Source: DAIPKP01 sp964539095
GTDB taxonomy: Bacteria > Synergistota > Synergistia > Synergistales > Aminiphilaceae
Reading direction: 5' to 3'
NCBI GenBank assembly: GCA_964539095.1
Contig: CAZIFL010000002.1
Coordinates: 62,001-126,000 of the forward strand
Length of the DNA stretch: 64,000 nucleotides
Numbering within the stretch: position 1 is the stretch's first letter; each line of letters begins with the position of its first letter. A program made the position numbers and the translations under genes. This document shows positions 1-7,649 of this stretch, one piece after another. The notes beneath the pieces are model-generated. The model made no database searches. It was not told where the DNA came from and worked only from the letters and a program-made list of their open reading frames with translations.

Positions 1-4
1 AGCC

Positions 5-1537
5 CTAAAAAGCCTTCTTGGCGATTTCGGGGTTCTGGGGATCAAACTGATACATAAACTTTTGATTGAGCCATCCCCGAAGGGCATAGACCACCACAAA
101 GAGAATTGCCCACTGAAAGAAGATGGTTCCCGGGCTGTAATTGTAGGAGAAGCCCGCAAAATCATATACAGGCCAGAACTTCCACCACTCGCCGGGGTAC
201 CAGCTTGCAGCCTGGTAGATCCACCATCCGAAGATCAGCACGAACCACACCGGGAAGAGGTAGATGAGCTTAAAGAGCCAGGGCCACTTGAGGTCTGCAT
301 TGGGCTCGATATCCTCTTTCCAGATCTTGTCCACTCCCATTTTGATAGCCGCCAGGGAGAAGAAGAGTCCTGAGGCGAGAAGTCCCACGCCCCAGACCCA
401 GTCCTGGTTGTCCAGGAAGTTCATGTTCATGGCAGAGGGAACTCCGAGGGCGTACATGATGACACCCCCCACAAGAAGAGCCTTCTTCCGGGGGAATCCC
501 GCATCCATGAAGAAACGGGCCACCAGCTCAAGCATGGGGAAGGTGGAGCTGAGGGCTGCCACGGTGAGGGCCAGGAAGAAGAGAATCCCGATGATCTGTC
601 CTGCGGGCATCTGCTGGAAGAGGGTAACAAGGTGCACGAAGACGAGGCCGTTATTGCTAGTTCCGGTGAGGAACTCCGCCGCATTGGGATCCAGAGCAAA
701 GACCGTGGGAACCACGCACATAACCGCAAGAAGCCCTGCGCTGGTATCGCCAAAGCATACCGTAGTGGCATTGAGCACAGTATCCTCATTGCTCTTGGTA
801 TAGATGAAGTACGTGAGCATGAGGCCCCAGCCTGCTCCGGTGGACCACGCCGCCTGGGTGAAGGCCTCTATCCAGAGGCGCCCGGTGAGCATGGAGTTCC
901 AGTCGGGCTGGAAGAGGAATTTCAACCCTTCGGTAGCGCCGGGAAGGGTGACCGCGCGAACCATGATAACCGCAAGAAGCACGAAGAGGGTAGGGATAAG
1001 GACTTTACAGACCTTTTCTATCCCCGCCTCGATCCCCCGAAGGGTAACCACCAGAACGATGACCATGGAGATAAGATGCCAGGGAGCTGCGCCGTTGATG
1101 CTCCAAGCGGCTGCCCCGGTGGCGTTGGAGAAGGTATCCCAAAGCTGTGCGGAGTCTCCGGAATTGAGAATGCCCTGAATACCGTAGACAAGATAGCGCA
1201 CGCACCAGCCGAGAACCACTGCATAGTAAAAGGCGATCCCTGCGCAGATAAGCCCTACTGCGGTACCCGCCCAGGTCCATCCTTCGCCGACATATTTCTT
1301 AAAGGAACCGCCGCACCCCATACGGGTCTTGTTGCCCCAGACGGATTCTGCGATAAGCAGCGGAACCGCCCAGAGGATCATGGCGATAACCACGCCGATG
1401 ATAAAGGAGCCACCACCCATTTTGGCAGCCATACGAGGAAAGCGCCAGATATTGCCCGTTCCCACCGCCATGCCGATGGCAGCAAGAATCAGGCCCCACC
1501 TTGTTGCAAAACCGCCGCTGTTCTCTTTCGAAGCCAT
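5..1537 (-). CDS. Sodium-dependent amino acid symporter, NSS (SNF) family
   Basis: A 510-residue polytopic membrane protein of the neurotransmitter:sodium symporter family, which couples amino acid uptake to Na+ entry. The diagnostic unwound TM1 motif with GTGNIWRFPR is at about residues 26-35, followed by some eleven further hydrophobic segments, which is normal for bacterial NSS proteins. The start is preceded by a GGGGG ribosome site about nine bases upstream. The gene stands alone behind a long (about 245 nt) structured leader. Its neighbour operon degrades 2-oxo acids of aromatic amino acids, so an aromatic or branched amino acid is a reasonable but unproven substrate. The family call is firm, the substrate is not. 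Confidence 0.93.
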   Translation of the reverse strand: MASKENSGGFATRWGLILAAIGMAVGTGNIWRFPRMAAKMGGGSFIIGVVIAMILWAVPLLIAESVWGNKTRMGCGGSFKKYVGEGWTWAGTAVGLICAGIAFYYAVVLGWCVRYLVYGIQGILNSGDSAQLWDTFSNATGAAAWSINGAAPWHLISMVIVLVVTLRGIEAGIEKVCKVLIPTLFVLLAVIMVRAVTLPGATEGLKFLFQPDWNSMLTGRLWIEAFTQAAWSTGAGWGLMLTYFIYTKSNEDTVLNATTVCFGDTSAGLLAVMCVVPTVFALDPNAAEFLTGTSNNGLVFVHLVTLFQQMPAGQIIGILFFLALTVAALSSTFPMLELVARFFMDAGFPRKKALLVGGVIMYALGVPSAMNMNFLDNQDWVWGVGLLASGLFFSLAAIKMGVDKIWKEDIEPNADLKWPWLFKLIYLFPVWFVLIFGWWIYQAASWYPGEWWKFWPVYDFAGFSYNYSPGTIFFQWAILFVVVYALRGWLNQKFMYQFDPQNPEIAKKAF

Positions 1538-1611
1538 ACGATAAAGTCCCCCTTATTGAAAGATGAAAACGTTACCTCTAGCCTGTAGCGCCGAAAACAC
1601 TCCTTCCGCCA

Positions 1612-1716
1612 CATCCGTACATGTGCCGAAAGAGATCGCGATGCGAGTTCAGGCGCTTCCATGGAAGATCCTCAGAAGCGTAAGGTTCACGGAGATGGCC
1701 TCTTTCCGTACGGATG
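1612..1716 (-). promoter_or_regulatory. Candidate structured leader RNA (nested stems), class unknown
   Basis: Three nested perfect stems are visible: 1612-1620 with 1708-1716 (9 bp, CATCCGTAC/GTACGGATG), 1628-1634 with 1700-1706 (7 bp, GAAAGAG/CTCTTTC) and 1654-1659 with 1675-1680 (6 bp, CGCTTC/GAAGCG). A symmetric internal loop of about 19 nt on each side separates the second and third stems, and both strands of it contain TGAAC on the minus strand. The element begins about 75 nt before the symporter start codon. I compared it by memory with glycine, lysine, SAM, TPP, THF and fluoride classes and it matches none. It could be a riboswitch or another cis-regulatory RNA. Strand is inferred from the downstream gene. 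Confidence 0.4.
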
Positions 1717-1790
1717 CAGCTGCTGCACACGTCCCTCCTTTCGTCTGTGGCATAAAGAACACAAAATGCCGGGTCCAGAATCTTTTCGAC

Positions 1791-1796
1791 ATTATA
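1791..1796 (-). promoter_or_regulatory. Putative -10 box of the symporter promoter
   Basis: Perfect TATAAT on the minus strand. No good -35 hexamer lies 16-18 bases upstream (TAGCAC at best). If used, the transcript starts near 1784 and has a leader of about 245 nt that includes the nested stems. Confidence 0.4.
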
Positions 1797-1945
1797 ACTC
1801 GCCTTTCTTTGAAGTGCTAGTGTTTTTACGCATGTTCTTGATGTATTACTTGTTCTAAGACCAAGATCCTTTCGTTTAAAAAGCAAGGTTTTTTCTGAAT
1901 AGTTTCAGCAATATGCTCATCCCGTATTTTTGGATAGACCCTCTC

Positions 1946-2869
1946 TCAGTTCGAGGAGCGGTTTTTCTTCCGGTGGGTGTACAGGGTTGCCAGAGCTATG
2001 GAGTAGAGCTTGCTTTCGGGAGATTCCGAGCGCGAGGTGATAACCGCCGGGGCTGCAGCTCCCAGTACCAGTCCTCCCATCTCGGCTCCCACAAGATGCA
2101 CCATGGTTTTCCCCACGGCGTTCCCTACATCCATGGAGGGGAGAAGGATAAGATCCACCTTTCCCGCAATCTTGCTGGAGATCCCCTTTCTGATGGCCGC
2201 CTCCTCCCGAAGGATCACATCCATGGCCATGGGGCCCTCAAGGACACATCCCGGGAAGGCCCCTGCTTCGTACTGAGCCGCCAGGGCCTGGGCGTCCACA
2301 GAGGATTGCATCTTGGGATGCACCTTTTCGTTTGCCGCCAGTACCGCCACCTTGGGTTCCTCCAGTCCAAGGATGTGAAGCGTTTCCAGGGCGTTTCGAA
2401 GAATTTGCTCCTTTTCCTCCAGAGTGGGGGCGATGTTAATTCCCCCGTCGGTTATGCAGAGCATGCGGTTCCATCCCGGAATGGCAAAGAGGGAGAAGGA
2501 GCTTAAGAGTCTTTCGGTGCGCAGCCCTCTCTCCTTGTGCAGGATCCCCCGCATGAAGTCCGTGGTGTTAGTCTGCCCTTTCAGCAGGATATCCGCCTCG
2601 CCCTGCCGCACAAGCTCCGCCGCCTTGAGGGCGGATGCGGGGAGGTTCTCTTCGTGAAAGAGAGGGGTGTCTCTCGGGAGTCCCGCCTTTTCTAGCAGGG
2701 GCTCCACCTGATGGCGATCTCCCACCAGCAGGGGTTTCACAAACCCCATCTTCCACGCCATGGCGATTCCTTGAAGGGCGCTCTCGCTCTCCGCCCCTGC
2801 CAGGCTTACCCGCAAGGGGGGAAAGGATTGTACGGTCTCCATCAGTTCTTTGAAGGTGCGGAACATCAT
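1946..2869 (-). CDS. ptb: Phosphate acyltransferase (phosphate butyryltransferase/acetyltransferase family)
   Basis: A 307-residue enzyme of the PTA/PTB family that exchanges CoA of an acyl-CoA for phosphate, giving an acyl phosphate for ATP synthesis by a kinase. Length and motifs such as ADILLKGQTNT (about 90-100) and the conserved C-terminal block from VDLILLPSMDVGNAVGK onward fit phosphotransbutyrylase. It is the last gene of the regulator-iorA-iorB operon, five bases after iorB, with an AAAGGAG ribosome site that overlaps the iorB end. The first of two consecutive ATGs is chosen because of that spacing. Inference: it conserves energy from the aryl- or acyl-CoA made by IorAB. The exact acyl preference cannot be read from sequence, and no acyl kinase gene is nearby. 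Confidence 0.85.
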   Translation of the reverse strand: MMFRTFKELMETVQSFPPLRVSLAGAESESALQGIAMAWKMGFVKPLLVGDRHQVEPLLEKAGLPRDTPLFHEENLPASALKAAELVRQGEADILLKGQTNTTDFMRGILHKERGLRTERLLSSFSLFAIPGWNRMLCITDGGINIAPTLEEKEQILRNALETLHILGLEEPKVAVLAANEKVHPKMQSSVDAQALAAQYEAGAFPGCVLEGPMAMDVILREEAAIRKGISSKIAGKVDLILLPSMDVGNAVGKTMVHLVGAEMGGLVLGAAAPAVITSRSESPESKLYSIALATLYTHRKKNRSSN

Positions 2870-2874
2870 AGGGT

Positions 2875-3435
2875 TTACTCCTTTCTGGTACCTCGGTACC
2901 CCAGCTCAAGGGCCTTGAGATTGGCCTCCAAAAATTTTGGAGGTGCCAACTCCCGAAGGGCCTCCTGCATGGCCTCCAGGGAAAAGCCCCCCACGCCGGA
3001 GCCGCAGAGGGCCCCGAGCATGACCACGTTGAGGAAGAGAAACTTCCCCCCCATCTCCGCCTGCAGAAGGTCATACCCCTTGAGAGTGTGCAGAGAGATC
3101 TTTTGTTTCTCAAGATAGCTTTGAAGATCTTGGTTCTCCAGGGCCTCCGGTGCGTCCACGTTGATGATGGCATCCCCTCCTTCCTTGAGAAAGGAGAGGT
3201 TTCGAAAGGCCTCGGCCTGATCGAAGGCCACCAGCACATCCGCAGATCCCTCGGGGATCATGGGGGAGTCGTAGTCTCCCATCTTGAAATGGCTGATCAC
3301 GGAGCCTCCCCGTTGGGCCATGCCGTGCACCTCGCTCCCCATAACCTTCTCTCCCCGGGCCAGGGCAAGATGCCCCATTACCCGGCTGGAGAAGAGAATT
3401 CCCTGTCCTCCCAAACCTACGATAATACACTGCAT
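2875..3435 (-). CDS. iorB: Indolepyruvate:ferredoxin oxidoreductase, beta subunit
   Basis: A 186-residue gamma-type pyruvate:ferredoxin oxidoreductase domain protein. It starts with the typical GLGGQGILFSSRVMG signature (residues 7-21) and carries EVHGMAQRGGSV (about 34-45), both hallmarks of IorB. With IorA it oxidatively decarboxylates aryl-2-oxo acids to aryl-acetyl-CoA, reducing ferredoxin in the cytoplasm. The gene lies three bases after iorA. Length is usual for the family. No anomaly seen. Confidence 0.95.
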   Translation of the reverse strand: MQCIIVGLGGQGILFSSRVMGHLALARGEKVMGSEVHGMAQRGGSVISHFKMGDYDSPMIPEGSADVLVAFDQAEAFRNLSFLKEGGDAIINVDAPEALENQDLQSYLEKQKISLHTLKGYDLLQAEMGGKFLFLNVVMLGALCGSGVGGFSLEAMQEALRELAPPKFLEANLKALELGYRGTRKE

Positions 3436-3438
3436 AAC

Positions 3439-5313
3439 TTATGCCTCCTCGGAAACAAAACGGATAGCCCCCTTGGGGCAGACCTCGGTACAGACCCCGC
3501 ACTCCACGCAGAAACGGTGATCCACATAGGCCTTCTTGGCATCTTCGTTCCAGAGCAGGCCGGGGCAGTTGAATTTAGTGATGCAGATTTTGCAGCCGAT
3601 GCACGTCTCCGTGTTCACCGTCACGGGTTTCTTTACGGGGTGTTTTTTCAGCATGGTGATGCAGGGGTAGCGGAAGATGAGCACCGCGGGCTGTTCGTGC
3701 GCTACCGCCCACGCATGTGCTTCTTTGATAGTCTCCAGATTGTCGTTGATGGTGTAGGCGTTAAGCACTTTGAGATACTGCACCCCGCACCCTTTGACAG
3801 CTCCCTCCAGATTCACCTGTACTCCTTCGTCCCCGGCGCGCATTTTGGAGCCCGTGCCGGGATTATCCTGGCCGCCGGTCATGGCGGTGATGCTGTTATC
3901 CAGAATGCAGAGCACGAAGGCGTGTTTGTTGTAGACCGCGGTGGTGAGCCCTGTCATACCGCTGTGGAAGAAGGTGGAGTCTCCCAAGGTGGCGAAGATC
4001 GGTTTTTCTCCTACTCTCTTATCCGCCTTGTACGCTGCGTAGACTCCGGAGGCCACGGTGACCGCTCCCCCCATGCAGAGGATGGAGTCCACGGTACCTT
4101 GGAAGAAGGAGAGGCTGTAGCAGCCGATGTCGCTGCAGATGATGCTCTTGGGGAGGGCCTTCCGGAGGGCGAAGTAGCTCGGCCGATGGGGGCATCCCGC
4201 ACAGAGCTTGGGGGGGCGCTTGGCGAGCTGTAGCCCCTCCTGGGCTCGGGAGAGCAGCTCCTTTTCGGGAATTTCCCGCCCGGGCTCCCCCAGGGCCTGG
4301 AAGAGAAGATCCCGAATCACCTCCGGTACAAGCTCCCCCTGCGGGGGGACGAAGCTGTTCCACCGCCCTTTTATTTTGGTGCGGTCCGGAAGCTGCGTTT
4401 CGATAACCCCGTAGGTCTCTTCCAGCACCATCACCGTATCGTAACGGGATGTGAAATCCTGCACCATGCGCACCGGAAGAGGAACCGGGGTGCCGATCTT
4501 GAGAACCCCGATGTCATTCCGGTTCATCTCCCGGAGAAGATCCATGACGATGGAGAAGGATACCCCCGAGGCGATAATCCCCAGCCGGGGTTTCCCCTTG
4601 GAGGGAATCTCGTAGTTGTACTGTCCGAAGGCGTTTTCGAACTCCTCCCGGATTATTTCGAAACGTTCGTTGTGCTCCTGCACGCTCTGGATCATCCTGG
4701 CGGGGAGCACCGCCTTGTGCCCCCGGGGCTCCTGCTCGAAGTGGGCGGGGTTCTGGGGGGTGAGAGGGCGTTCGGTCTCCATGCTCTGGCGGCAGTGATC
4801 CACCCGCACCGCCGGGCGGAGCATGGCCATCACCTTATGCCGCTCTCCAAGCTCGTAGGCGCTGTGCACCATCTCCCGAGCCTCCCGGGCATCGCAGGGA
4901 TCGAAGCAGGGGATTTTAGCGTAGAGGGCGAAGCTCCGGCTATCCTGATCGGTCTGGGAGGCGTGGCATCCCGGATCATCCGAGACGATAAGAAGGCATC
5001 CTCCGGGGAGCTTAAAGTGGGCGGCGCTCATGAAGGGGTCCGCCGCCACGTTCAGCCCCACCTGCTTCATCACCGCACAGGAACGTTTTCCCGCCAGGGA
5101 GGCCCCCAGGGCGATCTCCAGACTTACCTTTTCGTTGGTTCCCCACTCCACCACGGTGTTGGTTTTCAGCGCATCCGCATACTTTGCGATTCCCGGAAGA
5201 ATCTCCGACGAGGGGGTTCCCGGATAGGCAGAGGCCACGGCGCATCCCGCCTCCACCACCCCCAGGGCCATAGCATCGTTTCCCAGAAGAATCTTTTTGC
5301 TGCTCAAGGGCAT
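3439..5313 (-). CDS. iorA: Indolepyruvate:ferredoxin oxidoreductase, alpha subunit
   Basis: A 624-residue thiamine-diphosphate enzyme. N-terminal pyrimidine-binding domain (GNDAMALGVVEAGCAVASAYPGTPSSE), a central domain, then the TPP-binding domain with CAGCPHRPSY and SDIGCYSL (about residues 365-400) and GGQDNPGTG. At the C-terminus are two [4Fe-4S] motifs, CIGCKIC with a distal CP, and CVECGVCTEVCP. This is the full IorA architecture and length. It catalyses CoA-dependent oxidative decarboxylation of indolepyruvate, phenylpyruvate or hydroxyphenylpyruvate with ferredoxin as acceptor. Second gene of the regulator-ior-acyltransferase operon. Confidence 0.96.
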   Translation of the reverse strand: MPLSSKKILLGNDAMALGVVEAGCAVASAYPGTPSSEILPGIAKYADALKTNTVVEWGTNEKVSLEIALGASLAGKRSCAVMKQVGLNVAADPFMSAAHFKLPGGCLLIVSDDPGCHASQTDQDSRSFALYAKIPCFDPCDAREAREMVHSAYELGERHKVMAMLRPAVRVDHCRQSMETERPLTPQNPAHFEQEPRGHKAVLPARMIQSVQEHNERFEIIREEFENAFGQYNYEIPSKGKPRLGIIASGVSFSIVMDLLREMNRNDIGVLKIGTPVPLPVRMVQDFTSRYDTVMVLEETYGVIETQLPDRTKIKGRWNSFVPPQGELVPEVIRDLLFQALGEPGREIPEKELLSRAQEGLQLAKRPPKLCAGCPHRPSYFALRKALPKSIICSDIGCYSLSFFQGTVDSILCMGGAVTVASGVYAAYKADKRVGEKPIFATLGDSTFFHSGMTGLTTAVYNKHAFVLCILDNSITAMTGGQDNPGTGSKMRAGDEGVQVNLEGAVKGCGVQYLKVLNAYTINDNLETIKEAHAWAVAHEQPAVLIFRYPCITMLKKHPVKKPVTVNTETCIGCKICITKFNCPGLLWNEDAKKAYVDHRFCVECGVCTEVCPKGAIRFVSEEA

Positions 5314-5353
5314 TTCCTCCTTTAAAAATTATGGTGAAACATTATGGAAGCTA

Positions 5354-6025
5354 TTATGATCGCTCTCCCCGGATCTCCCGAAGATAGCGATAGATGGTGA
5401 AGACCGAGTTCCCCGTCTCCTGGGCAAAGGCTTCCACGGCTCCTTTGAGAAGAAAGAAACCCTCTTCTTCGAGATGCCGCATGGCCTGAAGCTTTTCCTG
5501 CTTCTTTGAAAGATGCAGGGGCTTTCCTACGTATTTGCGGATCATCTGGAGATTGCGCTCCAGAATCTCCTCGGAACGATTGTTGCTCTCTCCCGGTTCC
5601 CCCTCCCGCTCGAATTCAGAGTAGCTTGTGGTGTCTCCGATGGTAATGAGCTGCTCCACCATGCTCTGTAGAATCTCTCCCTTGGTCATGTCGTAGTTGA
5701 TGCAGAGAAAGCCGATGATCTTTTTCGAACAGTCCCGGATATAGATGGTGTTGGAGCGGATACGCTTGCCGTCGGAGGAGCGAGTAAGGTAGTTGGAGAC
5801 GAAATGTTCCTCCCTCCTATCCGCGGTTTGGAGCAGATAGAGGGCGTAGTCCCGAAGAGGAGTCCCCTCGGAGCGCCCGGTGACGTGGGGGTTTTCCATG
5901 GCCAAAATGGAGTGTTCCGGGGTGGCCACGTCGTGGAGCACAATTTCGTAGTCCGGCCCTAGGGCAAGGGCAAGGCCCCGAACCACGGGGATAAAGGCCT
6001 GAAGAATGGGATGGGGGGATGCCAT
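5354..6025 (-). CDS. YheO/DauR-like PAS-HTH transcriptional regulator
   Basis: A 223-residue protein with a YheO-like PAS sensor domain (about residues 5-115; signature LGPDYEIVLHD and KIIGFLCINYD) and a C-terminal DauR-type helix-turn-helix (about 165-220; VFTIYRYLREIRG). Such regulators bind a small ligand and control amino acid or D-amino acid catabolism. Its place as first gene ahead of iorA suggests local control of the ior operon. The start follows a GAGGCGAT site. A good sigma70-type promoter lies about 50 bases upstream. Ligand unknown. Confidence 0.85.
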   Translation of the reverse strand: MASPHPILQAFIPVVRGLALALGPDYEIVLHDVATPEHSILAMENPHVTGRSEGTPLRDYALYLLQTADRREEHFVSNYLTRSSDGKRIRSNTIYIRDCSKKIIGFLCINYDMTKGEILQSMVEQLITIGDTTSYSEFEREGEPGESNNRSEEILERNLQMIRKYVGKPLHLSKKQEKLQAMRHLEEEGFFLLKGAVEAFAQETGNSVFTIYRYLREIRGERS

Positions 6026-6072
6026 GCAGATCGCCTCGCTTTACACAAAAAAGAATTGCCTACCGTGGTCCA

Positions 6073-6100
6073 TTGTTACAAAAACACCTCGATATGTCAA
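6073..6100 (-). promoter_or_regulatory. Sigma70-type promoter of regulator-iorAB-acyltransferase operon
   Basis: On the minus strand: perfect -35 TTGACA (6095-6100), 16-base spacer, -10 TAACAA (6073-6078). Predicted start near 6066, about 40 bases before the regulator ATG. Confidence 0.65.
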
Positions 6101-6202
6101 TAATTTGTACTGATGAAAAATTTTTGGATTCGAGCCGTGGAGGGGTGTTGTACGGTGTATAACGCATTTTTACCATACGTTTCATTTCGGAGAGAGGAGA
6201 AG

Positions 6203-6211
6203 TGCTATACT
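6203..6211 (+). promoter_or_regulatory. Extended -10 promoter element of the signalling cluster
   Basis: TGC-TATACT, an extended -10, with only a weak -35. It would give a leader of about 165 nt ahead of the HDOD gene. Confidence 0.4.
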
Positions 6212-6377
6212 AAAGCAAAAGTTTTTCTGATAAGGTGAGGAACAGCAAGAGAGAAAAGAATCCTCAGAAGAGGGAGAGACGAGAGAGTGCAGACCTTTTT
6301 ACCCTATCCTTGTTTTTACGAACGCGTTTCTGTCCTTGATCGGTTCCGTTTGAGAGGGCAGTGGGTGGAGGTGCTCC

Positions 6378-7649
6378 ATGGGAAAGCGTGAAGTAGGAAC
6401 GCTCAAGGGAGGAATGATTCTCGGAGAGGATCTCTATACCCCGGAGGGAAAGCGTATTCTCCGAAAGGGTGAAGCCCTTGGGGATCGTCATATACGGATG
6501 CTGAAGATCTGGGGAGTCCCCGAGGCAGAGATTCTTGAGGAGGAACTTAAGGAAGACCTCCCCCTCAAGGAGGAGTTAGAACACTCTGCCTTTACAGATC
6601 GGGCCTTCCGGCTTGTGGGTGCGTGGTTTCCTTTGAATTCCGAAGAGGATCCCCTTATGAAAGAGCTTCGGAGGCTCTGTGCTCTTCGGGTGGCCCGGGC
6701 CATGAGGGAGGGGGCGCTTCCGGAGGGGCTCTTTCCCCGGGTGCAGGTGGCTCCTCCCCGGATGCCCGATTCGGAGGAGATTGATTTTTCCGCCCACTCT
6801 CTGGTGCGGAACGAGGCCCAGCTCGCCTCCTATCCGGATATCTACTTCCGTATCAAGGAGGTGCTGGATTCTCCCGTAAGCTCTGCCCGTCACATTGCGG
6901 AGGTGGTGAGCACCGATCCCAATCTTTCCATGCGCCTGCTCCGGCTGGTGAACAGCTCCTTTTACGGATTCCCCTATCCCATCGAGTCGATCCCCCGGGC
7001 GGTGACCATCATCGGCTCCCGGGAGCTTACCAACCTTGCTCTGGCGGTCTCCACCATGAGCATCTTCCAGGGGGTGCCCGAGGAGTACGTGGAGATGCGC
7101 TCCTTCTGGGAGCACTCTCTCGCCTGCGGGGTGATCGCCCGAATTCTGGCGAATCTCCGGCGTTTTCCCGAAGAGGAGCGTTTCTTTCTGGCGGGGCTCT
7201 TTCATGATGCGGGAAAGCTGGTGCTCTACCGTAAAAAACCCCGGGTTATGACGGCGCTTCTCGCTTTTTCGCGGCATGAGAAGCTTCCCATGTTTGAGGT
7301 GGAAGATAGGATTCTGGGGTTTAACCACGCCTATCTCGGGGGGTTGCTTCTCAAGGAGTGGAATATCCCTCTCACCCTGCAGCATCTGGTGCAGGTGCAT
7401 CACTCTCCGGATGTGCTGGCCTTCTCTCCCGAGGCGGCGGTGGTTCATGTGGCGGATGTGCTGGCGGGAGCCATGCGTTGGGGGACGAGCGGTTCCTTCT
7501 ACGTACCCTCGCTGGATTCCGAGGCGTGCCATGCTTTGGATCTCTCCGCGGGGGTTCTTGAGAGGGTGCTTGCCCAGAGCGAGCGGCAGATGCGGGAGAT
7601 TTTACAGGTTTTCTTCGGAAAGGATCACCACCATGGTAGCATGGCATGA
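6378..7649 (+). CDS. HDOD domain signalling protein
   Basis: A 423-residue protein. Residues about 1-130 are a family-variable N-terminal region. A full HDOD domain (about 140-340) follows, with the typical SARHIAEVVSTDPNLSMRLL and VNSSFYGFPYPIESIPRAV segments and a later HDAGK. HDOD proteins are HD-like domains, usually non-catalytic, found in chemotaxis, c-di-GMP and two-component networks. The start has GGAGGT six bases upstream. The 3' end overlaps the next gene by 17 bases, so it is co-translated with the hybrid kinase and is first gene of a five-gene signalling operon. Confidence 0.88.
   Translation: MGKREVGTLKGGMILGEDLYTPEGKRILRKGEALGDRHIRMLKIWGVPEAEILEEELKEDLPLKEELEHSAFTDRAFRLVGAWFPLNSEEDPLMKELRRLCALRVARAMREGALPEGLFPRVQVAPPRMPDSEEIDFSAHSLVRNEAQLASYPDIYFRIKEVLDSPVSSARHIAEVVSTDPNLSMRLLRLVNSSFYGFPYPIESIPRAVTIIGSRELTNLALAVSTMSIFQGVPEEYVEMRSFWEHSLACGVIARILANLRRFPEEERFFLAGLFHDAGKLVLYRKKPRVMTALLAFSRHEKLPMFEVEDRILGFNHAYLGGLLLKEWNIPLTLQHLVQVHHSPDVLAFSPEAAVVHVADVLAGAMRWGTSGSFYVPSLDSEACHALDLSAGVLERVLAQSERQMREILQVFFGKDHHHGSMA

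Larger units (their letters stand above)
1538..1945. other. 408-bp intergenic region with long structured 5' leader of the symporter gene
   Basis: No convincing protein gene is present. On the minus strand it holds a TATAAT box (1791-1796), a hairpin (1744-1747 and 1749-1753 pairing with 1776-1779 and 1766-1770), a ribosome-site-like AAGGAGGG near 1733-1740, and a set of nested stems between 1612 and 1716. The left part (1797-1945) shows nothing recognisable; it lies between the end of the acyltransferase gene and the symporter promoter. Confidence 0.6.
6026..6377. other. Divergent promoter region between regulator-ior operon and signalling cluster
   Basis: 352 bases without a gene. It carries a minus-strand promoter (6073-6100) for the regulator-ior operon and a plus-strand extended -10 (6203-6211) for the HDOD gene. 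An imperfect inverted repeat, GTACGGT near 6150 and ACCATACG near 6172, could be an operator. The remaining 165 bases before the HDOD start are a purine-rich leader in which I see no known riboswitch. Confidence 0.55.

Noticed and set aside
6212..6377. Possible c-di-GMP riboswitch in the leader of the signalling operon
   Set aside because: The leader lacks the conserved GGNCAAACC, GAAA tetraloop and CGCAAAGC blocks of class I, and I see no class II pattern.
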